Positions 1-6,749 of a stretch of 6,888 nt of DNA are shown here, one piece after another (the stretch's first letter is position 1; each line of letters begins with the position of its first letter). The position numbers were made by a program, and so were the translations under genes. The DNA is taken from contig JAILJL010000116.1 of NCBI GenBank assembly GCA_024694785.1, forward strand, positions 1 through 6,888. Direction: 5' to 3'. This stretch comes from Lachnospiraceae bacterium. Its GTDB lineage: Bacteria > Bacillota > Clostridia > Lachnospirales > Lachnospiraceae. Below the pieces are notes generated by a model that saw only the letters and a list, made by a program, of their open reading frames with translations, was not told the origin of the DNA and searched no databases.

Positions 1-55
1 CGAAAAAGTGTATGAAATAAAAGGCTTTAACAAGAATATTCTGTCACTTTTTCTA

Positions 56-85
56 TTGCAAGTAATGTAAGGTTTGCAATATAAT
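56..85 (+). promoter_or_regulatory. Candidate sigma-A promoter for the MATE-DUF1846-pyrG unit
   Basis: TTGCAA (56-61) and a consensus -10 TATAAT (80-85) are separated by 18 nt, giving a transcription start near 92 and a leader of about 30 nt before the MATE start codon. A second TATAGT (91-96) lies just downstream and could be an alternative -10 but has no matching -35. Upstream, GAAAAAGTG (2-10) and CACTTTTTC (45-53) are inverted repeats with a 34-nt loop; this may be a weak terminator of an earlier gene or chance. Assignment is by motif only. Confidence 0.5.
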
Positions 86-121
86 CAAAGTATAGTGTGA
101 TAATGTAGGGGATTATTTTTT

Positions 122-1519
122 ATGGGTAGTTTTAGAAAGAAATTCATAGGTGACAGAAGGTTTTATAAGACACTTCTTGTAGTTGCGATTCCGATGGTAA
201 TTCAGAACGGAATCACTAATTTTGTCAATCTTCTTGATAATTTAATGGTCGGACAGCTTGGTACCGAGATGATGTCCGGCGTATCAATTGTAAATCAGTT
301 GATGATGGTGTATGCAATAAGCATTTTCGGTATGGTATCAGGTGCCTCGATTTTTTCCACGCAGTTTTATGGACAGGGTAATAACGAGGGAATGAAGCAT
401 ACGTTCAGGTTTAAAGTGATTTCGTGTCTGGTGATCACTGTAATCTGGATGACTGTATTTTATTTGTTTAGATCCGGATTGATTAATCTTTTCCTGCATG
501 ATGACGGAACAGGAGTTGATTTAAATCTTGCTTTTAATTCTTCGCAGCAGTATTTACTTATAATGCTTGTCGGTCTTATCCCGTTTACCTTTTCGCAGGT
601 TTATGCAAGTACGCTTCGTGAGACCGGACAGACAATACTGCCTATGATAGCAAGTATCATTGCGGTTATGGTCAATTTCGTCGGTAATTATATTTTGATT
701 TTCGGACACTTTGGCGCACCGAAGCTTGGAGTTGCGGGTGCGGCTGTTGCGACTTGTATATCAAGATTTGTAGAGGCCATTCTGGTTCTTACATGGACGC
801 ATTTTAACACGTGCAGATTTCCGTTTATGGTTGGAGTATATAAGTCATTTTATATTCCTGCGATACTTATTAAGCAGATATTTGTCAAGGGAATGCCTTT
901 ACTTTTAAATGAGACATTGTGGTCTGTTTCGCAGGCCATGCTTACTCAGGCTTATTCCACAAGAGGTTTAAGTGCGGTTGCCGCTTTTAACATATCGGGT
1001 ACGGTCGGTAATGTGTTTAATGTGGTATTTATTTCTATGGGCAGCGCCATTGCGATTCTGGTGGGACAGAAGCTTGGTGCGGGAAATCTTGACGAGGCAT
1101 ATGATACCGACAGAAAGCTTTTGTTTGTATCGGTAATAACCGGAGCTTGTACCGGAGCATTAATGTTTGCTTTGGCACCGCAATTCCCGAAGTTTTACAA
1201 TACTTCACCGGAAGTAAGACATCTTGCAACGATGCTTTTATGTGTAAATGCATGCTTTTATGTAGTGTATTCTTTATATAATGCCACATACTTTACATTA
1301 AGATCGGGTGGAAAGACATTACTTACGTTTTTCTTTGACAGCTTTTCACTGTTTTTTGTAAGCGTGCCGCTTGCATATTTACTGACCGGTCTTACGGACT
1401 GGCCGATTTATATATGCTTTGCGCTGGTGCAGGGAACGGAAGCTATTAAGTGTGTAATAGGCGTTATTCTTATAAAAAAGAAGATCTGGTTGGTGGATCT
1501 GGTAAAGGAATTAAATTAA
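122..1519 (+). CDS. MATE family efflux transporter (NorM/DinF-like)
   Basis: A 465-residue integral membrane protein of the multidrug and toxic compound extrusion (MATE) family, which exports cationic drugs, dyes or metabolites in exchange for Na+ or H+. The length is typical (about 440-470) and about twelve hydrophobic segments can be placed (roughly 16-36, 52-74, 95-116, 141-160, 172-195, 203-225, 244-266, 283-312, 333-353, 367-387, 402-421, 427-450). These form two homologous halves. Family hallmarks are visible: PMVIQNGITNFVNLLDNLMVG at the end of helix 1, with its counterpart GMPLLLNETLWSVSQ in half two, and a loop FYGQGNNEGMKHTFR mirrored by GQKLGAGNLDEAY. The ATG follows AGGGGA (107-112) by 9 nt. 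It is first in an apparent operon, 15 nt before the DUF1846 gene. Substrate cannot be inferred; neighbours are not drug-resistance genes. Confidence 0.93.
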   Translation: MGSFRKKFIGDRRFYKTLLVVAIPMVIQNGITNFVNLLDNLMVGQLGTEMMSGVSIVNQLMMVYAISIFGMVSGASIFSTQFYGQGNNEGMKHTFRFKVISCLVITVIWMTVFYLFRSGLINLFLHDDGTGVDLNLAFNSSQQYLLIMLVGLIPFTFSQVYASTLRETGQTILPMIASIIAVMVNFVGNYILIFGHFGAPKLGVAGAAVATCISRFVEAILVLTWTHFNTCRFPFMVGVYKSFYIPAILIKQIFVKGMPLLLNETLWSVSQAMLTQAYSTRGLSAVAAFNISGTVGNVFNVVFISMGSAIAILVGQKLGAGNLDEAYDTDRKLLFVSVITGACTGALMFALAPQFPKFYNTSPEVRHLATMLLCVNACFYVVYSLYNATYFTLRSGGKTLLTFFFDSFSLFFVSVPLAYLLTGLTDWPIYICFALVQGTEAIKCVIGVILIKKKIWLVDLVKELN

Positions 1520-1534
1520 AAGAGGAGTTTTGAT

Positions 1535-3001
1535 ATGTACAGAGTAGGGTTTGATAACGAGAAGTATCTTAAGATGCAATCCGAGCATATTATGGAGAGA
1601 ATAGTGAAGTTCGGAGATAAGCTTTATCTTGAATTCGGAGGAAAGTTATTTGACGATTATCATGCATCGCGCGTGCTTCCTGGATTTGAGCCGGATTCCA
1701 AGCTTCGTATGCTTATGCAGGTTGCTGACAGGGCAGAGATAGTGATCGTAATAAATGCTGCACATATCGAGAAAAATAAGGTTCGAGGTGATCTTGGTAT
1801 CACTTATGATCAGGATGTACAGCGTCTTATGCATGAATTCGAGAGCCGTGGGCTTTATGTGGGTTCCGTAGTGCTTACAAGATTTGCCGGACAGGACGCG
1901 GCAATCGCTTTTAAAGAGAGAATGGAGAAAAAGGGTGTTAAGGTATATCTTCATTATTCGATTCCGGGATACCCTGCTAATGTGCCGCTAATCGTGTCCG
2001 ACGAGGGTTATGGCAAGAATGAATATATTGAGACAACACGCCCGCTTGTTGTAGTTACTGCACCGGGACCCGGTTCCGGTAAGATGGCAACCTGTCTTTC
2101 TCAGTTATATCATGAGAATAAAAGAGGTGTAAAAGCAGGATATGCTAAGTTTGAGACATTTCCTATCTGGAATGTACCGCTTAAACATCCTATTAATCTT
2201 GCTTATGAAGCTGCGACAGCAGATCTTGATGATGTTAACATGATTGACCCGTTCCATTTGGAAGCATATGGCGAGACGACTGTTAATTATAACAGAGATA
2301 TAGAGATTTTCCCTGTGCTTAATGCGATTTTTGAGGGAATCTATGGTGAGAACCCGTATAAGTCGCCGACAGACATGGGTGTAAATATGGCAGGTAACTG
2401 TATAATCGATGATGAGGCATGTGCAGAAGCATCAAAGCAGGAGATTATAAGAAGGTACTATGCAACATTGAATCGTATTGCCAATGACAAGGCGCGCGAG
2501 AATGAGGCCGTTAAAATCGAGCTTATCATGAATCAGGCCAAGATTACTACTGATGACAGAAAGGTTACGGTTGCGGCAAATAAGCGTGCGGAAGAGCTTG
2601 ATGTACCGGCAGCGGCAATAGAGCTTAATGATGGTACAATCATTACTTCAAAGACAACAGATTTACTTGGCGCTGCGGCAGCACTTTTATTAAATGCGAT
2701 TAAGCATCTTGCCAATATCGACCATGAGAAGCATCTTATAAGCCGTGAGGCTATTGAGCCGATACAGGAACTTAAGGTTAAGTATTTAAAGGGTAAGAAC
2801 CCGAGACTTCATACGGATGAGGTTTTGATAGCGCTTTCGATATCAAGTCTTACGGATCCTAATGCGAGACTTGCAATGTCGCAGTTATCCAATCTTAAGG
2901 GATGTCAGGGACATATATCATGTATGCTTTCTGACGCAGATATTAAGACCTTCAAACGACTCGGCGTTGATATGACGTGCGAGCCGGTTAAGAAGAGATA
3001 G
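1535..3001 (+). CDS. DUF1846 family protein (PF08903-type), function unknown
   Basis: A 488-residue soluble protein with no signal peptide or membrane segment. I recognise the DUF1846 family from the N-terminus (GFDNEKYLKMQSEHI, residues 5-19), the FGGKLFDDYHASRVLPGF block (34-51), the length near 490 and the overall pattern. The family is widespread in Firmicutes and Actinobacteria and has no assigned activity that I can state. Residues 171-184 read LVVVTAPGPGSGKM: a hydrophobic strand followed by a glycine-rich loop with lysine (K183). It resembles a P-loop but lacks the S/T after the lysine, so nucleotide binding is only a possibility. The strand-rich first part (about 65-75 and 108-115) looks like an alpha/beta fold. 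The start is well supported: AGAGGAG (1521-1527) lies 7 nt before ATG, 15 nt after the MATE stop, so the two genes are probably co-transcribed. Confidence 0.88.
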   Translation: MYRVGFDNEKYLKMQSEHIMERIVKFGDKLYLEFGGKLFDDYHASRVLPGFEPDSKLRMLMQVADRAEIVIVINAAHIEKNKVRGDLGITYDQDVQRLMHEFESRGLYVGSVVLTRFAGQDAAIAFKERMEKKGVKVYLHYSIPGYPANVPLIVSDEGYGKNEYIETTRPLVVVTAPGPGSGKMATCLSQLYHENKRGVKAGYAKFETFPIWNVPLKHPINLAYEAATADLDDVNMIDPFHLEAYGETTVNYNRDIEIFPVLNAIFEGIYGENPYKSPTDMGVNMAGNCIIDDEACAEASKQEIIRRYYATLNRIANDKARENEAVKIELIMNQAKITTDDRKVTVAANKRAEELDVPAAAIELNDGTIITSKTTDLLGAAAALLLNAIKHLANIDHEKHLISREAIEPIQELKVKYLKGKNPRLHTDEVLIALSISSLTDPNARLAMSQLSNLKGCQGHISCMLSDADIKTFKRLGVDMTCEPVKKR

Positions 3002-3066
3002 ATTAAACAGGCATATTTTGGAGACACAACGAATTATTATTGACAAGAAACAAGGTATTGAAGCTT

Positions 3067-3074
3067 AAGGAGGG
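3067..3074 (+). promoter_or_regulatory. Strong ribosome-binding site of pyrG
   Basis: AAGGAGGG ends 6 nt before the pyrG ATG, close to the ideal anti-16S pairing and stronger than the other sites in the window. The 79-nt gap to the DUF1846 stop contains no terminator-like hairpin with a T-run. A TTGACA (3040-3045) occurs, but no convincing -10 fits between it and this site. Confidence 0.8.
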
Positions 3075-3080
3075 AACAAA

Positions 3081-4685
3081 ATGTCAGTAAAGTATGTATT
3101 CGTTATAGGCGGAGTGGTATCCGGTCTCGGAAAGGGAATAACTGCAGCCTCGCTCGGCAGACTGTTAAAAGCGCGCGGATGTAAGGTCACAATGCAGAAG
3201 TTCGATCCTTACATTAACATTGACCCGGGTACAATGAATCCGGTACAGCATGGTGAAGTGTTTGTTACCGAAGACGGAACCGAGACAGATCTTGATCTCG
3301 GTCATTATGAGAGATTCATAGATGAGAATCTCGACAAGAATTCCAATGTTACGACCGGTAAGGTATACTGGTCGGTGCTCCATAAGGAGCGTCGTGGTGA
3401 TTATGGCGGACACACCGTACAGGTTATTCCGCACATAACCGACGAGATCAAAGGAAGATTCTACAGAAACTACGAAGACGAGGCAACACATATAGCTATA
3501 ATCGAGGTTGGCGGAACTGTCGGAGATATTGAATCTCAGCCATTCCTTGAGGCAATAAGACAGTTCCAGCATGAAGTCGGACATGAGAATGCTATGATTA
3601 TATTGGTATCGCTTATTCCGTATCTTCGTTGCTCGCAGGAGATTAAGACCAAGCCTACGCAGGCAGCAGTTAAGACTTTACAGGGAATGGGACTTAGTCC
3701 TGATGTGATAGTATGTCGAAGCGAAGTTGAACTCGATCAGGATACGAAAGAGAAGATATCACTTTTCTGCAACGTTCCGAGTAATTATGTACTTAATAAC
3801 CTTGACTTAAAGTATCTTTATGAAGCTCCGCTTGCAATGGAGAAGGAGCATCTTGCCGAAGTTACGATTGAGCGTCTCGGATTAAAGTGCGGAAAGCCTG
3901 ATCTTAAGGACTGGAAGGAAATGGTCAAGACGTTATATTCACTTGAGAAGACGGTGGATATAGCACTTGTAGGTAAGTATACACAGCTTCATGATGCATA
4001 TATAAGCGTGGTTGAAGCATTAAAGCACGGCGGTATAGCATCTAAGCGTGAAGTCAATATTAAGTGGGTTGATTCCGAAACTTTGACTCCTGAGAATGTT
4101 AAGAAGCAGTTATCCGGTGTAAGCGGAATCATAGTTCCGGGTGGATTCGGTGACCGTGGTATTGACGGAATGATAACCTCAATTAAGTATGCAAGAGAGA
4201 ATAATATTCCGTATCTTGGACTTTGTCTTGGAATGCAGCTTGCTATAATTGAGTTTGCAAGAGATGTGGCAGGACTTGAAGGTGCTAACTCAATTGAATT
4301 TGATGCGGCAACAAAGCATCCGGTTATAGCGTTTTTACCTGATCATAATGCAGGAGAAGATATAGGCGGAACATTGCGTCTTGGATCATATCCTTGCGTA
4401 TTGGAGAAGGGCTCGCTTGCACATTCTCTTTATAAGTCTGAGAATATAACCGAGCGCCACCGCCATAGATACGAGGTTAACAACGATTACAGAGATATCT
4501 TAAAGGATAATGGTTTAAGGCTTTGCGGATTGTCGCCTGACAACAGAATCGTTGAGATGATTGAATATCCGAAGAATGATTTCTTCGTTGCAACCCAGGC
4601 ACATCCTGAATTCAAATCGCGTCCTAATGCACCGCATCCGTTGTTTGCGGGATTCGTGGCAGCAGCAACAAAGCATAAAAAGTAA
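3081..4685 (+). CDS. pyrG: CTP synthase (glutamine-hydrolysing)
   Basis: A cytosolic 534-residue enzyme that converts UTP to CTP using ATP and glutamine-derived ammonia, the last step of de novo pyrimidine nucleotide synthesis. The N-terminal amidoligase domain (about 1-270) shows the ATP loop [10 protein letters not shown] (10-19, K18), Mg-binding D72 in [11 protein letters not shown] and E142 in [12 protein letters not shown], and the UTP/CTP segment KTKPTQ (189-194). The C-terminal class I glutamine amidotransferase domain (about 290-530) shows the oxyanion loop GGFGDRG (354-360), nucleophile C382 in LGLCLGMQ, and the H508/E510 pair in HPEFKSRP. All catalytic residues are present and length is normal. 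Small variation: the usual G-E before KTKPTQ is Q-E, and the residues after Q194 are AAV rather than HSV; neither is a catalytic site I know of. It is last in the unit with MATE and DUF1846 and is followed by a terminator. No leader attenuator is visible. Confidence 0.98.
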   Translation: MSVKYVFVIGGVVSGLGKGITAASLGRLLKARGCKVTMQKFDPYINIDPGTMNPVQHGEVFVTEDGTETDLDLGHYERFIDENLDKNSNVTTGKVYWSVLHKERRGDYGGHTVQVIPHITDEIKGRFYRNYEDEATHIAIIEVGGTVGDIESQPFLEAIRQFQHEVGHENAMIILVSLIPYLRCSQEIKTKPTQAAVKTLQGMGLSPDVIVCRSEVELDQDTKEKISLFCNVPSNYVLNNLDLKYLYEAPLAMEKEHLAEVTIERLGLKCGKPDLKDWKEMVKTLYSLEKTVDIALVGKYTQLHDAYISVVEALKHGGIASKREVNIKWVDSETLTPENVKKQLSGVSGIIVPGGFGDRGIDGMITSIKYARENNIPYLGLCLGMQLAIIEFARDVAGLEGANSIEFDAATKHPVIAFLPDHNAGEDIGGTLRLGSYPCVLEKGSLAHSLYKSENITERHRHRYEVNNDYRDILKDNGLRLCGLSPDNRIVEMIEYPKNDFFVATQAHPEFKSRPNAPHPLFAGFVAAATKHKK

Positions 4686-4702
4686 CATAATTAGATAGTC
4701 TT

Positions 4703-4732
4703 AAAGAGCCGTAGAGATACGGCTCTTTTTTT
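4703..4732 (+). terminator. Intrinsic terminator after pyrG
   Basis: An 11-bp perfect stem, AAAGAGCCGTA (4703-4713) with TACGGCTCTTT (4718-4728), closes on a GAGA tetraloop. The descending arm merges into seven consecutive T residues (4726-4732). It begins 17 nt after the pyrG stop and ends the MATE-DUF1846-pyrG unit. Confidence 0.95.
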
Positions 4733-4778
4733 AGTGCGATTCATTTGCGTGTGTTTGATTTGCATACGTTTGATAGGA

Positions 4779-4849
4779 AGACGCTTTTTACGGCAATTGC
4801 GTACTAATATGACAGACGCTTTTTACAGCAAATTGCGTACTAATATGGC
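4779..4849 (+). repeat. Tandem direct repeat, 35/36 bp x 2 plus a stub
   Basis: Copy 1 (4779-4813) and copy 2 (4814-4849) both read AGACGCTTTTTAC, then CGGC or AGCA, then AATTGCGTACTAATATG and G/A-C. They differ by two substitutions and one inserted A. A third copy starts at 4850 with AGACGC and then diverges. The near-identity of adjacent copies points to a fairly recent slippage duplication. Confidence 0.9.
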
Positions 4850-4863
4850 AGACGCCTGCATTT

Positions 4864-4894
4864 GTACGTAGTCTTTTAAAGGCGACATACGTAC
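4864..4894. repeat. Inverted repeat (hairpin) with TACGTA arms
   Basis: GTACGTA (4864-4870) pairs perfectly with TACGTAC (4888-4894). The stem can continue with GTC (4871-4873) against GAC (4884-4886) across a single bulged A (4887), leaving a 10-nt loop. There is no T-run after it, so it is not an ordinary terminator. Each arm contains the self-complementary TACGTA, so two stacked protein sites are equally possible. Confidence 0.55.
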
Positions 4895-4950
4895 GGCCTT
4901 AGTATTTTAATGGATAGTACGTAATAGCGAACGCATTATTATAATTGTTA

Positions 4951-5110
4951 CTACGGACTAACTGTAGGGCTTATAGAATTAAACCGTAGTGCGCAAGAAA
5001 TCCCCTACGGACTTACAATATATTATTGAACAAGAATACGTAGCAAACAAAATCTTCCTACGGATTAATGTCATGATAATACGCAATGGTCCGTACATAG
5101 AACAATTATC
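4951..5110. repeat. Degenerate 53/54-bp tandem units starting CTACGGA
   Basis: CTACGGACTAA (4951), CTACGGACTTA (5005) and CTACGGATTAA (5058) start three successive units of 54, 53 and about 53 bp. The second half of each unit also aligns loosely: AACCGTAG-TGCGCAAGAAATC in the first and AATACGTAG-CAAACAAAATC in the second. The third has CCGTACATAGAACAAT at the same phase. Within the array CCGTAG (4984-4989) faces CTACGG (5005-5010) across 15 nt, and CGTAG (5039-5043) faces CTACG (5058-5062) across 14 nt, so the dyad spacing is kept while sequence drifts. Confidence 0.6.
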
Positions 5111-5113
5111 ACG

Positions 5114-5142
5114 TTGTTAAACGAATAATTCTGGGTTATAAT
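5114..5142 (+). promoter_or_regulatory. Sigma-A promoter of the lytTR-kinase operon
   Basis: TTGTTA (5114-5119) and a perfect TATAAT (5137-5142) are separated by exactly 17 nt, predicting a start near 5149 and a leader of about 38 nt to the TTG start codon. The palindrome GTAGCTAC (5150-5157) sits at the predicted transcript start. No copy of the tandem box found downstream of the kinase is visible here, so autoregulation through that motif is not apparent. Confidence 0.75.
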
Positions 5143-5172
5143 GATTGACGTAGCTACATTTTTGAAGTATCA

Positions 5173-5177
5173 GGGAG
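5173..5177 (+). promoter_or_regulatory. Ribosome-binding site deciding a TTG start
   Basis: GGGAG lies 9 nt upstream of the TTG at 5187. The next in-frame ATG is at codon 33, which would delete the first half of the receiver domain including the acidic pair, so TTG is the only start that gives a complete protein. Confidence 0.75.
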
Positions 5178-5186
5178 TTAATCAAG

Positions 5187-5900
5187 TTGAGAATCTGTTG
5201 CGTTGAAGATGAAATAGCTCAGGGAGAACTTCTTAAGAAGCGAATTTTAGCCTGGGGCGAATCAAATAACATACAAGTTAATATGGATATATATAAAAGC
5301 GCGAACGAGTATCTTTTTAATGCAGATAAGTGTGCGTATGACCTTATATTTCTTGATATCCGTATGGATGATATTAACGGGATGGAACTTGCAAGGCAGA
5401 TTCGTGAGAAGGATAAGGATGTACTTCTTGTATTTGTAACATCGGAGCGGGGATTCGTATTTGAAGGTTACGAAGTCAACGCTTATAGATATATTATTAA
5501 GCCGATAAGCGATGAGAAGTTAGCGGATGTTCTTGAATACGCGAAGAATAATGCAGTTCGTGACGAGGGAAGCATCGTCCTTAAGGTAGATAATGAGACA
5601 ATAAGAATTATGCGTAACGATATAGCATATATTGAAGTTAAGGGACATTATGTCGATATTCATACCATGTCCGATATAATTACGCATAAGACGAGCTTCG
5701 AGGATATTATGGAATTGTTGAATGAGAATTCCGTGTTTTTTATTAAGACACATAGAAGTTATGCTGTCAACATAGATAAGATATTGAAAATCGGTCGTAC
5801 GGAGGTTACGCTTATAACGAAGGAAACAGTTCCGGTAAGTAAGTCAATGTATCAACCGGTCAATAAAGCTTTTATCAAATATAATCTTGGCGATAAGTAA
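5187..5900 (+). CDS. LytTR-family two-component response regulator
   Basis: A 237-residue cytoplasmic transcription regulator. An N-terminal receiver domain (about 1-120) carries the acidic pair E7-D8 (in CCVEDE), the phospho-acceptor D57 in LIFLDIRM, T85 in VFVTSE and K105 in YIIKPIS, all the residues needed for phosphorylation and switching. A C-terminal LytTR DNA-binding domain (about 132-235) is recognised from IAYIEVKGHYVDIHT, FFIKTHRSYAVNIDKI and a late VPVSKSMYQPVNKAF, the pattern of the AgrA/VirR/LytR type. Such regulators bind tandem direct repeats about two helical turns apart. Start TTG is supported by GGGAG and by the normal MRI-x-x-V-E-D-E beginning. It is co-transcribed with the kinase 11 nt downstream, its likely phosphodonor. 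A matching tandem repeat lies just beyond the kinase. Confidence 0.95.
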   Translation: MRICCVEDEIAQGELLKKRILAWGESNNIQVNMDIYKSANEYLFNADKCAYDLIFLDIRMDDINGMELARQIREKDKDVLLVFVTSERGFVFEGYEVNAYRYIIKPISDEKLADVLEYAKNNAVRDEGSIVLKVDNETIRIMRNDIAYIEVKGHYVDIHTMSDIITHKTSFEDIMELLNENSVFFIKTHRSYAVNIDKILKIGRTEVTLITKETVPVSKSMYQPVNKAFIKYNLGDK

Positions 5901-5911
5901 GGGAATAGTAG

Positions 5912-6640
5912 ATGGAGAAGGTTTATATAGGGGTAGTTATAGTACTTGCAGTCTTGCTTGTTGTGGCAGTGATTCTGTTAAGTCGTAAAGCAATATTGAG
6001 GTTTTACGAGAAAAGTACTGCAAGATATCAGGATAAGCTGCTTAAGAACCAGATAGAAGAAGTTAATAATGTATATCTTACGATGCGTGGCTGGAGACAT
6101 GATTATCATAATCATATCCAGTCGCTGAAAGCATACCTTGAAATGAACAGTATCGCCGATGCTCGTAAGTACCTCGATGACCTCGAAACGGATCTTGATG
6201 ATATAAGTCTTCTTTTTGATACGGGAAATATTGGCGTTGACGCAATCCTTAATTCCAAGATATCCCTTGCAATCAATAATGGTATTAACGTTGATTATAA
6301 GGCGACGGTTCCGGTTAAGACAACGGTTACCGATATAGATTTATGTGTAGTATTGGGTAACCTTATAGATAATGCGGTTGAAGCCTGTGAAAAAGTTCCT
6401 GACGGTGAGAAATTTATGAGACTTTATATAGGACAATTCAAGGGGCAGCTATATATATCCGTAGGTAATGCGACAGCAGAAACAATAAGAAAGCTAGATG
6501 AAGAGTACATAACCAATAAGCGCGGCAATCACGGACACGGATTGAAGCGTATCAATAAAATAGTTGAGAAGTATGACGGTTACATTAACCGTAAGAATGA
6601 GGCAGGAGTATTTGTAACAGAGATAATGCTGCCTTTATAA
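5912..6640 (+). CDS. GHKL sensor histidine kinase, AgrC/LytS-like catalytic core with one TM helix
   Basis: A 242-residue membrane-anchored kinase that should phosphorylate the LytTR regulator encoded just upstream. Residues 4-24 form a single hydrophobic helix, followed by a basic, probably coiled-coil stretch. The phospho-acceptor is H63 in MRGWRHDYHNHIQ. The ATPase domain (about 140-242) shows the N box VVLGNLIDNAVEAC (147-159; N150, N154) and the G box NHGHGLKRI (206-214), typical of HATPase_c_5 kinases. The multi-helix sensor found in AgrC or the extracellular domain of many kinases is absent, so the signal must come through the helix or a partner. ATG follows AAGGGA (5899-5904), which overlaps the regulator's stop region, by 7 nt. 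Codons 198-236 lie in a segment (6505-6617) that recurs inverted at the window end. The C-terminus VFVTEIMLPL is the normal family ending, so this copy appears intact. Confidence 0.93.
   Translation: MEKVYIGVVIVLAVLLVVAVILLSRKAILRFYEKSTARYQDKLLKNQIEEVNNVYLTMRGWRHDYHNHIQSLKAYLEMNSIADARKYLDDLETDLDDISLLFDTGNIGVDAILNSKISLAINNGINVDYKATVPVKTTVTDIDLCVVLGNLIDNAVEACEKVPDGEKFMRLYIGQFKGQLYISVGNATAETIRKLDEEYITNKRGNHGHGLKRINKIVEKYDGYINRKNEAGVFVTEIMLPL
6505..6617 (+). repeat. Left arm of a 113-bp perfect inverted repeat
   Basis: This kinase segment, covering the G box and most of the C-terminus, is the exact reverse complement of 6776-6888 at all 113 positions, including third codon positions. At the inner boundary 6618 (C) does not pair with 6775 (A), so the match stops there. 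The outer boundary is not visible because the other arm runs off the window. Confidence 0.97.
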
Positions 6641-6646
6641 TTATGA

Positions 6647-6683
6647 AATCCATTCGTGCACGAAAATAATCCATTCGTGCACG
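6647..6683 (+). promoter_or_regulatory. Tandem LytTR/VirR-box-like operator
   Basis: The 16-mer AATCCATTCGTGCACG occurs at 6647-6662 and again at 6668-6683, exactly 21 bp apart, i.e. on the same face of the helix. LytTR-domain regulators characteristically bind two such direct repeats. From memory the Clostridium perfringens VirR box is CCAGTTNTNCAC; the core here, CCATTCGTGCAC, agrees at 8 of the 10 defined positions. Downstream, TATGGT (6706-6711) and TATAGG (6714-6719) are possible -10 elements with no good -35, as expected of an activator-dependent promoter. A start codon follows at 6750. Binding by the adjacent regulator is inferred. Confidence 0.6.
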
Positions 6684-6688
6684 TTTTT
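6655..6688 (+). terminator. Possible intrinsic terminator of the lytTR-kinase operon
   Basis: CGTGCACGAA (6655-6664) can pair with TTCGTGCACG (6674-6683) to give a 10-bp GC-rich stem with a 9-nt loop, followed by TTTTT (6684-6688), 14 nt after the kinase stop. It uses the same bases as the tandem operator. The conservation of AATCCATT outside the CGTGCACG palindrome is not needed for a hairpin, so a pure terminator explains the repeat less well. Both functions may coexist. Confidence 0.5.
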
Positions 6689-6749
6689 AGTATTCGGAAA
6701 TTAGGTATGGTAGTATAGGCTCATCAAAGGAAGGGAGCTTTGGAAAATA

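Larger units (their letters stand above)
4733..5113. other. Gene-free, repeat-rich intergenic region
   Basis: No open reading frame with a plausible start and ribosome site is seen on either strand between the pyrG terminator and the promoter of the regulator gene. TACGTA and CTACGG/CCGTAG hexamers recur throughout, and the stretch divides into a 35/36-bp tandem duplication, a hairpin and 53/54-bp degenerate units, each listed separately. It may hold degraded repeat elements, protein-binding sites or a structured transcript; sequence inspection does not decide among them. Confidence 0.6.

Noticed and set aside
2..70. Frame open from the window start to a TAA at 68-70 (ending LSLFLLQVM), possibly the tail of an upstream gene
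   Set aside because: Only 22 codons, no recognisable motif, and it overlaps the candidate promoter; cannot be told from chance.
1035..1289. Open frame on the minus strand inside the MATE gene
   Set aside because: No ribosome site, lies wholly antisense to a well-supported gene, and its product has no recognisable features; a shadow of coding bias.
1646..1954. Antisense open frame inside the DUF1846 gene
   Set aside because: Fully overlapped by an intact conserved gene, no start signal, unrecognisable composition. The same applies to 2533-2715.
3040..3068. TTGACA upstream of pyrG as a -35 box
   Set aside because: At 16-18 nt spacing the -10 would be AGCTTA/GCTTAA, and the transcript would start inside the ribosome-binding site.
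3165..3584. 139-codon antisense frame inside pyrG
   Set aside because: Longest shadow in the window, but it lies over the conserved amidoligase domain and has no translation signals.
5101..5112. Operator-like AACAATTATCAC upstream of the regulator promoter
   Set aside because: Matches the putative LytTR box only at the CAC end and has no second copy 21 bp away.
4733..5113. CRISPR array
   Set aside because: Repeats are degenerate, the 53/54-bp units lack identical direct repeats flanking unique spacers, and no cas genes are present.
5912..6640. Kinase as a truncated pseudogene
   Set aside because: Start, ribosome site, H63, N box, G box and normal C-terminus are all present without frameshift; it is short by design or lineage, not visibly broken.
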